Of a stretch of 64,000 bases of DNA, positions 1 through 9,471 are shown piece after piece. The DNA lies in the NCBI RefSeq assembly GCF_041200145.1, contig NZ_CP165734.1, positions 62,001 through 126,000 of the forward strand, given 5' to 3'. The stretch comes from Bradyrhizobium sp. LLZ17. GTDB lineage: Bacteria; Pseudomonadota; Alphaproteobacteria; Rhizobiales; Xanthobacteraceae. The notes beneath the pieces were generated by a model. The model had not been told where the DNA came from and made no database searches. It worked only from the letters and a program-made list of their open reading frames with translations. The first letter of the stretch is position 1. Each line of letters begins with the position of its first letter. A program made the position numbers and the translations under genes.

Positions 1-1
1 A

Positions 2-679
2 GCCATGGTGATGATCTCCACCGACAAGGCGATCGAGCCGGTGTCGATGCTCGGCCTGACCAAGCGCTTCGCCGAGATGTATTGCCAGGCGCTCGACCAC
101 GATCTTGCGGCGGGTCACGGCGGCCCCAGGCCGCCGATGCGGCTGATCTCGGTCCGGTTCGGCAATGTGCTGGCCTCGAACGGCTCGGTGGTGCCAAAAT
201 TCAAGGCCCAGATCGACGCCGGCGGCCCGGTGACGGTGACGCATCCCGACATGGTCCGCTACTTCATGACGATCCGCGAGGCCTGCGATCTCGTCATCAC
301 GGCGGCAACACACGCGCTCGGTACGCAGCGTCCGGACGTCTCGGTCTACGTGCTCAATATGGGCCAGCCGGTGAAGATCGTCGATCTCGCCGAGCGCATG
401 ATCCGCCTCTCCGGCCTGCAGCCCGGCTACGACATCGAGATCGTGTTCACCGGCATGCGGCCGGGTGAGCGCCTGCACGAGATCCTGTTCGCGTCCGAGG
501 AGCCGACCCGCGAGATCGGCGTTGCCGGCATCATGGCCGCGCAGCCGAACGAGCCGCCGATGCAGACCCTGCGCAAATGGATCACGGCGCTCGAGCAGGC
601 GATCGCGCGGGACGATCGGGCGACCATCAGGACCATCCTGAAGGATGCGGTCCCCGAATTCGGGTCGACCGCGGCCTGA
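2..679 (+). CDS. CapD/WbpM-like nucleoside-diphosphate-sugar dehydratase/epimerase (C-terminal part)
   Basis: This is the 3' part of a polysaccharide-biosynthesis dehydratase; the reading frame is open to the left edge, so the N-terminal membrane region and Rossmann domain lie outside the window. The visible part opens with the family signature STDKAIEP followed by LGLTKR. The family lysine is kept and the classical tyrosine of YxxxK is absent, as in WbpM/CapD-type large enzymes. Further family blocks are RFGNVLASNGSVVP, HPDMVRYFMTI and GMRPGERLHE. Such enzymes make 4-keto-6-deoxy UDP-sugars (UDP-GlcNAc 4,6-dehydratase) for O-antigen or capsule. The stop is two bases before the next glycosyltransferase start, indicating one operon. 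Family assignment is firm; the exact substrate is inferred. Confidence 0.9.
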   Translation, partial: AMVMISTDKAIEPVSMLGLTKRFAEMYCQALDHDLAAGHGGPRPPMRLISVRFGNVLASNGSVVPKFKAQIDAGGPVTVTHPDMVRYFMTIREACDLVITAATHALGTQRPDVSVYVLNMGQPVKIVDLAERMIRLSGLQPGYDIEIVFTGMRPGERLHEILFASEEPTREIGVAGIMAAQPNEPPMQTLRKWITALEQAIARDDRATIRTILKDAVPEFGSTAA

Positions 680-681
680 TC

Positions 682-1902
682 ATGCAGTCTCAAGGCAAGA
701 TCGTGGTCGCGAGCCAGCATTACCCGCCGGATCCGAGCACGACCGCCGCGATCATGGCCGAGATCGCCTGCCGCCTCGCCGCCGACCACGTGGTGGTGGT
801 GCTGTCGGGCTCGCCCGGCGCGCTGCCGGTTGCGCAGACCGGTCCGGGCAAGCCGCGCGTCGTTGCGGTCAGGAACCGGATGGCGGAAAAGGCGGCACTG
901 GTGCAACGCGGCCTGTCTGAACTGCTGTTCGTGCTGCGCACTTTCTTCGCGCTGATGCGGGAGCTTCGGCGAGGTGACGTCGTGCTCACCGTCACCGCGC
1001 CGTTCATGCTGCCTTACGCGATCGCGGCGGCGGCAAGGCTCAGGGGCGCGCGCTCGGCGCTGATCATGCACGATCTTTTTCCGGACGTGCTGGTGATGGC
1101 CGGGCTGCTGAAGCCCGGTTCGATCGTGGCGAGGACGATGCGCGCCGCCAACGGCCTGATGTTCCGTGCGCTCAACGCCGTCATCACCATCGGCCGCGAT
1201 GCCGAGCGGCCGCTGCTGAGCTATTCCGGCATGACGCGGAACAAGATCCGCTTCATCCCGAACTGGGCGACGCTCGTGCCGGCGCCGCGGCCGGTGACGC
1301 CGGACAATCCGTTCCGCAAGTCGCTCGCGGCCCGCTTCATTGTCGGCCTGTCCGGCAATCTCGGCTTCACCCATGATCCGGGGATCGTGTTCGAGGCGGC
1401 GCGCCTGCTCAAGGACGAGCCGGATATTCACTTCCTGCTCTCCGGCTGGGGCATCGGCTTCGAGCGGCTGAAGCAGTTGCAGGCGGCTTTGAGCCTGCCG
1501 AACGTTTCCTTCGTGGCGCGGGTCGAGGATTCCGAGCTCGAGCGGTTTCTCGCTGCCGCCAACCTCTGGATCATTCCGTACCGGAAGGACGTCGCGGGGG
1601 TGTCGGTGCCGAGCCGGTTCTATAATGTGCTGGCGGTCGGCCGTCCGGTCGTGCTGGTGTCCGAGCCGCAGGCCGAAGCCGCCTTGACAGTGGTCGAGAA
1701 CGGGCTCGGCTGGGTGGTGACGCCGGGCCGCGCCGATCAGCTCGCCGAGGCCATCCGTGCCGCGTCCCGCTCTGACGACACCGGCATTGCGGAGCGTGCC
1801 GTGAAGGCGGCATCGAAGTTCGATCGGGCCGTCGCGATGAACGCCTATGCCGCGCTGGCCGACGAACTGCTGCGCAACCCGGACCTCAGGGAGCAACGAT
1901 GA
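682..1902 (+). CDS. Glycosyltransferase family 4 (WbuB/WcaI-like)
   Basis: This GT-B fold glycosyltransferase probably adds one sugar during lipid-linked O-antigen or exopolysaccharide assembly at the inner face of the cytoplasmic membrane. The N-terminal half has SQHYPPDPS and the acceptor-side motif MHDLFPDV. The C-terminal half has the GT4 donor-site blocks VGLSGNLG (about residue 215) and PSRFYNVLAVGRPVV with a nearby conserved acidic stretch. The frame is open further upstream, but I chose the ATG two bases after the upstream stop because it gives the standard length of about 406 aa and a canonical start (MQSQGKIVV). The gene overlaps the next epimerase gene by four bases (ATGA), so the two are translationally coupled. 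The sugar donor cannot be read from sequence. Confidence 0.88.
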   Translation: MQSQGKIVVASQHYPPDPSTTAAIMAEIACRLAADHVVVVLSGSPGALPVAQTGPGKPRVVAVRNRMAEKAALVQRGLSELLFVLRTFFALMRELRRGDVVLTVTAPFMLPYAIAAAARLRGARSALIMHDLFPDVLVMAGLLKPGSIVARTMRAANGLMFRALNAVITIGRDAERPLLSYSGMTRNKIRFIPNWATLVPAPRPVTPDNPFRKSLAARFIVGLSGNLGFTHDPGIVFEAARLLKDEPDIHFLLSGWGIGFERLKQLQAALSLPNVSFVARVEDSELERFLAAANLWIIPYRKDVAGVSVPSRFYNVLAVGRPVVLVSEPQAEAALTVVENGLGWVVTPGRADQLAEAIRAASRSDDTGIAERAVKAASKFDRAVAMNAYAALADELLRNPDLREQR

Positions 1903-2846
1903 GCGAGAACAAGCCGGTCGTGCTGGTGACGGGAGCGAGCGGCTTTGTCGGCCGTCACGTCGTGCCCGCGCTGATGCGTGCGGGATGGTCGGTGCGCCGC
2001 GCGGTCCGCAACCCGGAAGGCCTCGCCGACGAGGTCGTGATCGAGACGATCGGCCCCGACACCGATTGGCAGGCCGCGCTCGACGGCGTCGATGCCGTGG
2101 TCCATCTCGCCGCGCGCGTGCATCACAAGCATGAGGAGCATGCGGTCCAGCTCTACCGCGACGTCAACATCGCCGGCACGCTGCACCTGGCGCGCGGCGC
2201 CGCCGCGGCCGGCGCGCGCCAGTTCATCTTCATCAGCACGGTTCTCGTGCATGGCAGCAGCAATGAGGGCCGACCTCCCTGCACCGAGAACGACGTCCTC
2301 ACGCCACGCGGGCTTTACGGCATGTCGAAGGCTGCGGCCGAGGCAGGGCTCAAAATGCTTGCGCGCGATTGCGCGATGAAGATTTCGGTGATTAGGCCGC
2401 CGCTCGTCTATGGTCCAGGTGCGAAGGGAAATTTTGCCTCGCTAAGGCGTGCGGTGGAGTTGGGTTTGCCACTCCCGTTCGCCGCAATCCGAAACCAGCG
2501 CGCCTTTCTGGCGGTGCAGAATCTCTCGTCATTCATGCTGCGCCGGCTTGCCGACCTCGACTCGGCGAGCAATTTCGAGATCTTTCTGGTGGCCGACGGG
2601 GAGCAGGTCTCGACCCCTGAATTCATCCAGCGGCTGGCCCGAGCCTCGGGCAAGACCCCGCGGCTCTTCAGCGTGCCGCCCGAACTGTTGGACTCGCTTC
2701 TTGGTCTCGCCGGACGGCAGGACTCGCGCGATAGCCTGATCGGCTCGCTTGAGCTCAACGTCTCAAAGGCGATCGCGACGGGATGGCGGCCCAAGGTATC
2801 GCTCGATGAAGGCTTGCGGCTCGCGCTGTCGGCTCAGGACGCCTGA
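1899..2846 (+). CDS. NAD-dependent epimerase/dehydratase (extended SDR)
   Basis: This 315-aa extended short-chain dehydrogenase has the NAD-binding glycine motif TGASGFVGRHV at residues 11-21. The catalytic pair is LYGMSKAAAE (YxxxK) at about residue 145, and the serine region is FISTVLVHGSS. It resembles nucleotide-sugar 4-epimerases/reductases of O-antigen clusters (GNE/WbpV-like). It probably acts on a UDP-activated hexosamine made with the upstream dehydratase. The ATGA overlap with the glycosyltransferase supports one operon of three genes. The operon ends here and faces the convergent polymerase gene across about 190 bp without any clear terminator. Precise substrate unknown. Confidence 0.87.
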   Translation: MSENKPVVLVTGASGFVGRHVVPALMRAGWSVRRAVRNPEGLADEVVIETIGPDTDWQAALDGVDAVVHLAARVHHKHEEHAVQLYRDVNIAGTLHLARGAAAAGARQFIFISTVLVHGSSNEGRPPCTENDVLTPRGLYGMSKAAAEAGLKMLARDCAMKISVIRPPLVYGPGAKGNFASLRRAVELGLPLPFAAIRNQRAFLAVQNLSSFMLRRLADLDSASNFEIFLVADGEQVSTPEFIQRLARASGKTPRLFSVPPELLDSLLGLAGRQDSRDSLIGSLELNVSKAIATGWRPKVSLDEGLRLALSAQDA

Positions 2847-3036
2847 GCGGAGTAGCAGCGCACGTCGATGTGGATCGCGTTCTCTACTCGCCAGCAATAG
2901 TGATGTTCTAGCCGCCGCACTTACTGAACTAGCAGCGTCGCAGCTGCTACTGTAAAGCCGTTTGCAATAATCACGAGCAGAGGCAGATCGCATCCTACTC
3001 GAGGCGCTTGCAGGATGAGCCAGCGGAAGCAGTTGG

Positions 3037-4356
3037 CTACACCTCCAGATCATTTTTGGCTGGCGGGAGCTGTGGGCAGCCGGCTGGGCCGGGCTCATTG
3101 ACGAGGGCTCCATTTCCCTTGATCAACAAGAAAAATAGTACGAAAAAGACATTCGTTGGATGAAATACACTTCCCCAGTTCATCATTGTAAAGATTATAG
3201 CAGGGAAGCACGCGCACGTCCAAATGTTGCCGGAGCGCGCAGCGCGTGCAAGTTGGCCGAGGAGATAAACGACGAGAAGTAGGGCAGGAAGCCCGTAGGA
3301 CGCTAAAAGACGCGTCGGAAAGCTTTCCGAACCTGAAGCTCCCAGCCCGGGCAGCAGGTTACTTGAAACATGGTCAAGAAGGTTGAAATTGCCTAGTCCC
3401 ATCAGGTAGGGGCTCGAAATGAAAATCGAGGTGTGCTCTTTCCAAAGCCAGGGACGATAGAGCTGCTCATAGATCGCGAATGTACTAAGGCCCTCCTGTC
3501 CGCGCAAAAGAAGCCTGGAGACGAGAGGATTTCCCTGCAGTGTGTCCAGAACCGGAAGGATGAACCACTCGCAGCCGATACTCGCTGCTGTAATCAGAAC
3601 GGTAAGAACAAATAGAACAGATGGCCGTTTGATCCGGGTTAGGCGGTAGATGACGTAAACGGCCAGGTAGAGCACTGACGCAACGAGGACTGTACGGACG
3701 AAGCTAAACAAGATGAAGTAGATGCAAAGAACCAGGGTAGCCCTGTAAGCTCGAAGTTCGTTGACGCTGCGTGTCAGGAACATCAGCAGTATCAACGAAA
3801 ACACGGCTGAATTCGCAATATGCGGAAAGAATGATACTCGCCAGGCGCCATAGTCGACCCTAGTGTGCCCCGGAAAAAGCCCCCAAGGGTTGAGATCGGT
3901 CGACAGCGAGATGAGTGCGCCAAGAAAAATGGAAGCTATGAATATTGTGGCAATGTCATCGGTCGACAAACGTACATCTGCGCAGGCACACCATGCGATT
4001 ACCCAAATTAGAAGACAGAGCTGGGCAACTGTCTGGAACTCACTTCGAGCAGCATGAAAACTGCCAGCGCATACCAAGAAGACTAGAAGTGCCATGCCCC
4101 GGCCAAGCAAAAATTCCGCGATCTGCCTCAAAGAGCTAAGGGGAATGATCAATGCAGGCAGGACCAGGGCCCAATAGATACCTGAAAAACGGGCAATCAC
4201 ATCATCCTGCCCAACAATCATCTGAATAACGATTGAGTTGCAGACGAAAAGCAGCAGCGGAGGATTGCTGGAGCTAGAAGAAGCCTGAAGCTGAAAGAGT
4301 GGTGAGGCGAGCGTTGCGCACCTACTCCACCACGCCGGCTTAATAGTCTTCTTCAT
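3037..4356 (-). CDS. O-antigen ligase/polymerase-like integral membrane protein (Wzy/WaaL type)
   Basis: This 439-aa polytopic membrane protein has about ten to twelve hydrophobic segments and a large periplasmic-type loop (roughly residues 265-340) before the last segments. That layout fits Wzy polymerases and WaaL ligases, families with little sequence conservation. The start MKKTIKPAWW overlaps the stop of the upstream flippase by four bases, so the two are a coupled pair. The segment looks less GC-rich than the flanking genes and uses more A/T-ending codons, typical of exchanged O-antigen loci. Assignment is by topology and neighbourhood rather than by a strong motif. Polymerase versus ligase cannot be separated. 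Confidence 0.72.
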   Translation of the reverse strand: MKKTIKPAWWSRCATLASPLFQLQASSSSSNPPLLLFVCNSIVIQMIVGQDDVIARFSGIYWALVLPALIIPLSSLRQIAEFLLGRGMALLVFLVCAGSFHAARSEFQTVAQLCLLIWVIAWCACADVRLSTDDIATIFIASIFLGALISLSTDLNPWGLFPGHTRVDYGAWRVSFFPHIANSAVFSLILLMFLTRSVNELRAYRATLVLCIYFILFSFVRTVLVASVLYLAVYVIYRLTRIKRPSVLFVLTVLITAASIGCEWFILPVLDTLQGNPLVSRLLLRGQEGLSTFAIYEQLYRPWLWKEHTSIFISSPYLMGLGNFNLLDHVSSNLLPGLGASGSESFPTRLLASYGLPALLLVVYLLGQLARAARSGNIWTCACFPAIIFTMMNWGSVFHPTNVFFVLFFLLIKGNGALVNEPGPAGCPQLPPAKNDLEV

Positions 4357-6056
4357 CTAAGCCCGTCTCGTGAAATCAACAGATTTGCCAGTTCTCCGTT
4401 TGACTGGTTCTTTGCAAAATCGTAGGCGCTGTAACCTTCCTTCGTTCTCAAGAGAGGGTTTGCGCCATACGAAAGCAGCAATTCAACAGCGGCTCGGTGC
4501 GATGAAGATGATGCGGCTATGAGCGCAGTCACCCCTTCCTCGTTACTCGAATCGACATCGGCACCTTCAATCAAAAGTTTTGTAATCAGTTCGAGATTTC
4601 CTGCAAACGACGCGGCGACCAAGTAATGGGATTCGCTCTGCTTCACCGTCGTTGTCTTTGTCGAGAGCACCCACTTATTTGGCGCGATGAAAATTGACGC
4701 GTATGCAAACATTGCGAGCCCTGTTGTCGCTGCTTTAGCGTACGAAGTCGCGTCAAACGCAATTGCGCTGAACCACGGCATTGGTCGGCAGCGCTGCGCA
4801 AGGGCCCATGCACCGAAAAAGAAGAGAATCTGGGTTGTCAGGAACCCTTCAGCGGCGCCGATTAGCCCGTGAAGACTGATCATCCAATAGGTGATCACGA
4901 GGTTCAGGGTGCCGGCTATGATAGTTAAAATAGCAAGGTAGGCTGTTCGCTCGGCGTAGAAGATGTAAGTGGCAACCATCAGATACATACCGCTGAACGC
5001 TTGGCCGACAGCAATGAAGATGAATATCGAGCCGGCAGCCTGAAATTTCTGACCGACCAGAGTGGCTAATAGGGTAGGCACCACTGCCGCAAACAGGAGA
5101 GCGACAAAGATTAGAACTGCAAAGTAGACATAGGTGAGCCGAACGACATTTCTGTCGCGATGGAGGTCGTTGTGCTTGAGCGTCTCGATCAAAAGGGGAG
5201 AATAGGCGCGGTTAAGCGCGTCATTTGCGAGATATAGCACCATTCCCAACTGCGACGCGACCAAATAGATGCCGGTCAAAGAAACATTGAGAAGACTTGT
5301 AATTAGGAGGCGGTCAGAAAACATGATGAGCATTCCACCCGTTGCGTGTGGCAAGAGTGGCAATCCAAAGCGTAAAGCATTTCGCATATAGCTTGTGTCT
5401 CGGGGGAGACGTAGCCAGCGGCCGCGGAAGAGTGAAACTAAGGCGCAGGCTGAAGCTGCAAGGCCTCCAAGAACAATACCCGCAACACGGCCTTGCCAGC
5501 TCAATCCCAGCATGAAGACCAAAACAACGGACGACGACAATTCGACTGTCCCCTGGAACGCTCGGAGTGCCCCAAATTTGGCCGCGCTTTTGCTCGACTG
5601 CCAAATTGAGAGTTGAACTTGGACGATAAAGCACGATGCGGAAAAAATGACCGCAATGAATAGCCAAGTGCCGGGAAGTCTCGTGAGGCGCTCGAGGGGC
5701 TCGAGAATGATCCAGGTCGCGAGTAGCGTCAGAGCGGTGCTCGCTAGCAACAAGATCAGGCAAGATGAAACAAAGCGCGGGAAATCTATGATGTCGCGGT
5801 CGAAATATTTCATCGCAACTGCGCCGTGTGTGCTCAATCCCGTTGCGATGCCGAATAGCTGAACGGTGGCGGAAAACATTGCCAGCTTGCCGTATTCCTC
5901 TGGTGTCAATATGCGGGTGAGAAACGGTAATAAAACAATCGGAGCTCCGGCCGTGACAGCTGCAGTCAAAAGATAAATTACGGACGCTTTGATGACTGGG
6001 GCATTCCTCTCCAGATACCGGCAAGTGCGCGAACAAATGATTCCCGCATTTTCCAT
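4353..6056 (-). CDS. Wzx-like polysaccharide flippase with C-terminal ankyrin repeats
   Basis: Residues about 20-460 form a MATE/Wzx-type flippase with 12-14 hydrophobic segments. It opens with the family pattern LPFLTRILTPEEYGKL and would flip undecaprenyl-linked oligosaccharide across the inner membrane. The same uninterrupted frame then carries about 94 residues (474-567) that read as three ankyrin repeats: LLIEGADVDSSN, EGVTALIAAS...VELLLSYGANPLL, and EGYSAYDFAKNQ...LANLLI. Ankyrin repeats mediate protein-protein contacts and are not part of ordinary Wzx proteins of about 420-480 aa. The predicted tail would be cytoplasmic. The first 20 residues (including a Cys/Arg-rich stretch) may be an over-extended start; VIKASVIYLL is the usual beginning. 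The downstream polymerase overlaps by four bases. The fusion is seen directly; its role is unknown. Confidence 0.85.
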   Translation of the reverse strand: MENAGIICSRTCRYLERNAPVIKASVIYLLTAAVTAGAPIVLLPFLTRILTPEEYGKLAMFSATVQLFGIATGLSTHGAVAMKYFDRDIIDFPRFVSSCLILLLASTALTLLATWIILEPLERLTRLPGTWLFIAVIFSASCFIVQVQLSIWQSSKSAAKFGALRAFQGTVELSSSVVLVFMLGLSWQGRVAGIVLGGLAASACALVSLFRGRWLRLPRDTSYMRNALRFGLPLLPHATGGMLIMFSDRLLITSLLNVSLTGIYLVASQLGMVLYLANDALNRAYSPLLIETLKHNDLHRDRNVVRLTYVYFAVLIFVALLFAAVVPTLLATLVGQKFQAAGSIFIFIAVGQAFSGMYLMVATYIFYAERTAYLAILTIIAGTLNLVITYWMISLHGLIGAAEGFLTTQILFFFGAWALAQRCRPMPWFSAIAFDATSYAKAATTGLAMFAYASIFIAPNKWVLSTKTTTVKQSESHYLVAASFAGNLELITKLLIEGADVDSSNEEGVTALIAASSSSHRAAVELLLSYGANPLLRTKEGYSAYDFAKNQSNGELANLLISRDGLR

Positions 6057-6381
6057 GCAGCCTCTCTTAATGCCAGCCGCTACTTACCGGACCACGGGAT
6101 CTTTGCCACGATTCACGCAAGGTCTTCAAGATTGCCAGCCGGCCCATAATTCTGAGTTCCACCCTGTGAGTTCTGCGGTGATCAAGGGGAGGCCACGTGG
6201 ACAGTGATTGCTCTCAACGTGAGAAGGGCGCCTCAAAATTCGTCGAGTTCCGGCGAAAGCCGCTCTACGTTGGCGAACATAGAGAATCGTAGCCGGGTGG
6301 GCTCCTAGTCCGCGCTGGATTCTGGCCCTCGCGTTTGACGCGTGGTACCCTGACGTTTGAACTGTTGCTGGGCGGGCGATT
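6057..6381. other. Intergenic stretch upstream of the flippase gene
   Basis: About 325 bp between the flippase start (minus strand) and a small plus-strand gene. No convincing coding frame or repeat was seen. It should contain the promoter of the flippase-polymerase pair, but I could not pick a sigma-70 pair with confidence. Confidence 0.4.
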
Positions 6382-6606
6382 ATGGGGCTTCTGACACTCA
6401 AACGAAAACTCCGCGAGAAAATGGCGCTTCGTGCAGCGGTGCGGCGGCGCCGCGTCGAACTGGAGGGCTGGAATCACATGCTCCGCGCTTGTCACAATTG
6501 GGCCGATGAGATTGGCCACGAACCATCGCGTGAGGCTCTTTTAGGAATCGCAGAGAATTATCGGAAGGCGCTAGAGAATGCGGAAAGCCTCGAATTGGAA
6601 AAGTAG
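6382..6606 (+). CDS. Small hypothetical protein, charged and helical
   Basis: A 74-aa frame with strongly coding-like composition: a basic N-terminal half (MGLLTLKRKLREK, then AAVRRRRVELEGW) and an amphipathic C-terminal half ending in ALENAESLELEK. It has no signal peptide and no membrane segment. No family recognised. It sits alone in gene-poor DNA between the flippase and an exported protein, and its ribosome binding site is weak (GGCGGG upstream). It may be a real small gene or a remnant. Confidence 0.4.
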   Translation: MGLLTLKRKLREKMALRAAVRRRRVELEGWNHMLRACHNWADEIGHEPSREALLGIAENYRKALENAESLELEK

Positions 6607-7290
6607 ATATCGCTAATCGCGTACCGAAGGGTTTGGCTGCTTGCCCGATCGGCCCTTCCGCCATCCGATGTGCCTCCCTGCTGCGGGATGCCTTGCGGCC
6701 GGAATGTTTGGACTACTCACGGCGAATCGGCAAGCCATTGAAGAGTTATGACATAGCCGTGGCTCAGGGTTCGCGGCCGGGCCGAATATCCTCCGAGTTC
6801 GCGCTGACGAGGCACGCCGGCGCAGGGTGTTGCTTCCCGTGACAACTTGCACTTGGCGCAGTTTGTACGCAGGCCGTACAGGGCCATACTAGCAGAGACC
6901 GCGCCCAATGAGCCTTTCCGGTATCATACGATTACGTCCGTGGGGACAAGTATGCTTGCTGCGCACACGACGGGCGCCTTGCAAGAGAGGCCATACACTC
7001 CAACATAGGGTCGAACTGGGCGCCAAAGTTAGGACTCTGCGCTGCCGAGCGGGATGCGACTAAGCAGCCCGCCGATGGATGCAGGGCACATCTACTTCAG
7101 CGGCTGCGCTTCCAATCTGCGCCTGCATTCCCATCGAGCGGACGCGTTGCACCGGTTCAGAGGCTCCAAGAGCACTCTCCGCCTTCATTCAGGTCGGGAA
7201 GAAATCTTAGCGCGCGTGGCAAAGTTCACTTAGAGAGACCCCACGGTTGCTGGTCCTCGGCTACATGGTAGTTCAAATAGAAGTCAGCAA
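6607..7290. other. Gene-poor stretch
   Basis: About 680 bp with only short overlapping frames in several phases and no start/ribosome-site combination that I trust. It looks like decayed DNA at the edge of the polysaccharide locus. I see no repeat, RNA or mobile-element signature here. Confidence 0.5.
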
Positions 7291-7572
7291 TCAGTATCGG
7301 GATCGACAAAGGCCGCCCTCGTAGTCAAAAGCTTCGGGACACACAGCTGAGCCACTGCGCGTCCATCGTGGTCGAACGACCTGACTGCCGCCGCGCCCAT
7401 AACCCTGCCGATATCCTCCACGGGGCCAGCATGCGCCGCGAGAATAGTCGTGACCCTCAGGGCAGACAGCGGAACCGTCGTAGGTCCATTGTGGGCGCAC
7501 TTGGGCGGATGCCGGGTGCATTCCGCCAACCCCAGCAATGGCCAGCAACGTCGCCCCGAGTATGGTTTTCAT
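7291..7572 (-). CDS. Small exported protein with two Cys-containing repeats
   Basis: This 93-aa protein has a clear signal peptide (MKTILGATLLAIAGVG, probable cleavage after PASAQ at about residue 24). The mature part is built from two near-identical units, VRPQWTYDGSAVCPEG...GACW and VRPRWTRSGSAVCPEA...GLCR. Each unit has two cysteines about 10 residues apart, separated by a Gly/Arg/Tyr linker. This suggests two small disulphide-stabilised periplasmic modules. The Met codon is followed by a normal signal sequence and preceded by GGAGGATC, so the start is solid. No function can be assigned. Confidence 0.7.
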   Translation of the reverse strand: MKTILGATLLAIAGVGGMHPASAQVRPQWTYDGSAVCPEGHDYSRGACWPRGGYRQGYGRGGSQVVRPRWTRSGSAVCPEAFDYEGGLCRSRY

Positions 7573-8377
7573 GATTGATCCTCCGCCTCACTAACTGTCG
7601 ACCGCCCCCCGGGTTCCCCGTGCTGCTATGGCTTGTGTATCGCGGCTATCTTTCGCTGCGTTTCAATGCTGCCCCTGCGACGCGAGTAGCACATGGATAG
7701 GCTGGTCGGCTCCATCGTGCTAATACGCCCCTTCAGCTCGTAGAAAGATCCGGGTTCTGAGAGAGAGTCGGGACTACAAAGGGCTTAGGCATGCAGGGGG
7801 CTGTCAGTTGAGGTGGTGTGGCCTGGTAAACCAAACCGCACGGCCGCGAGGCGCCGACGGGCGGCATTGCGGGGTCACTGGCACCCGTCCGGCGGGGTCG
7901 AGTTGCCGCACGCCAACGCGAACGAGAAACCATCCAAGACGAAGACATAATTTACCTGCGCAAGCGCTGGTCTGTCCTGGGAGATGATCGGCCGCCCAGC
8001 GGCTTTCGGAACATGCGAGCTCTGGCGAATGATCGTCGACCGTCTAGCCAACGCAACGGCGACGGGATTTGGAAGAGCCGTGCCGGCGCGTCCGAGTTAT
8101 CTCGTTCCGAACTCAAATTGCTAATCTCCTATCCATTTGGATGATATTAGCTGCAAAAGCGCAACCTCTAGCCAAGCCTTGGTCAGCGCCATGAGAGGTC
8201 CTGCGGACGGTACATGACACTGGAGACCGTCGGCATCCGGCGATGATCCCCGCCAGCGCTGAGTCTGGGGCAACATTGTGTTGATCAGCAACGAATTTTT
8301 CGAATATACGGTTTGGCGTCGGCGTAGTGGGTTGCGCGATAAGTCGGTTCCGCAAGGCCAGCCGAGAGGAAGATTGA
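7573..8377. other. Gene-poor stretch upstream of the sugar dehydrogenase
   Basis: About 800 bp without a convincing gene. One plus-strand patch near 7960-8060 reads like a worn coding remnant but cannot be assigned. Promoter sequences for the downstream dehydrogenase and for the divergent exported-protein gene must lie here; no specific pair could be identified. Confidence 0.45.
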
Positions 8378-9439
8378 ATGATCAGATTTGGTCTGCTGGG
8401 TTGCGGGCGCATCGCCAAACGCCATTCCGAGCTCCTCGGTGGCAATCATATCGATAGAGCGAGCTTGGTTGCAGTTTGCGACAGCGTCAGGTCTCGGGCC
8501 GACGCACTCGCAGCCAAATTCGGGGTCCCCGCCTACGAGGATCTGGAGGCGTTTCTCGACCACAAGGACATGGATGCCGTAGCCGTCCTCACGCCCAGTG
8601 GCTTGCACCCGCAGCATGCGATTGCGTGCGCTCGCGCAGGAAAACATGTCGTTGTCGAGAAACCCATGGCGCTTCGACTGCAGGATGCAGATGACATGAT
8701 TCGCGCCTGCGACGAAGTCGGTGTGAAACTGTTCGTTGTCAAGCAGAATCGCTTCAATGTTCCTGTTGTCAAGGCGCGCGAGGCGTTGGATGCGGGAAGG
8801 TTTGGCCGCCTCGTGCTCGGGACGGTGCGAGTCCGTTGGTGTCGGGACCAAGCCTATTATGACCAGGACGCATGGCGCGGCACCTGGGCCTATGACGGCG
8901 GTGTGCTGACGAACCAGGCGAGCCACCACATCGATATGCTGGAATGGTTCTTCGGTGATGTGGTAAGCGTCCACGCACGGGCAACGACAGCGCTGGTGAA
9001 GGTCGAGACAGAAGACACCGCCGTCGCGACATTGAAGTTCCGCAACGGGGCGTTGGGGATAATCGAAGCAACCACAGCGGTCCGGCCAAAGGATCTCGAA
9101 GGGTCTCTTTCGATCCTTGGAGAAAGGGGCGCAGTGGAGATCGCCGGCTTTGCGGTCAACCAGATCAGACACTGGCACTTTGTTGATGAGTTGCCGACCG
9201 ACAAGGTGGTCGTCGAAAAGTTCTCGGTCAATCCGCCCAACGTCTACGGCTTCGGGCATCAGGCCTATTATCAGCATGTCGTCGATTGTTTATTGCATCA
9301 ACGAGCCGCCTTAGTCGACGGTCTGCAGGGCCGCAAAAGTCTCGAACTGATTTCTGCACTATACGGATCCATTGAGACGGGAGAAGAGGTCGCGCTTCGC
9401 TTTGAGCCTCGTCGGAGCAAGCTTGGTTTGATCTCGTGA
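8378..9439 (+). CDS. Gfo/Idh/MocA-family sugar dehydrogenase (WlbA/WbpB-like)
   Basis: This 353-aa NAD(P)-dependent oxidoreductase has the N-terminal Rossmann motif GLLGCGRIAKRH and the family lysine motif VVEKPMAL at about residue 93-100. Its C-terminal domain carries TNQASHHIDMLEW. The stretch with NRFNVPVV, RVRWCRDQAYY and AWRGTWAYDGG matches the UDP-N-acetylglucosaminuronate 3-dehydrogenases (WlbA/WbpB) that begin synthesis of 2,3-diacetamido sugars for O-antigens. That role fits the upstream polysaccharide genes, although it is separated from them by 2.3 kb of gene-poor DNA. The partner aminotransferase and acetyltransferase are not in the window. Family certain, substrate inferred. Confidence 0.85.
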   Translation: MIRFGLLGCGRIAKRHSELLGGNHIDRASLVAVCDSVRSRADALAAKFGVPAYEDLEAFLDHKDMDAVAVLTPSGLHPQHAIACARAGKHVVVEKPMALRLQDADDMIRACDEVGVKLFVVKQNRFNVPVVKAREALDAGRFGRLVLGTVRVRWCRDQAYYDQDAWRGTWAYDGGVLTNQASHHIDMLEWFFGDVVSVHARATTALVKVETEDTAVATLKFRNGALGIIEATTAVRPKDLEGSLSILGERGAVEIAGFAVNQIRHWHFVDELPTDKVVVEKFSVNPPNVYGFGHQAYYQHVVDCLLHQRAALVDGLQGRKSLELISALYGSIETGEEVALRFEPRRSKLGLIS

Positions 9440-9471
9440 GATACCAATCTGCAAATGCATCGAGCCGGCGC

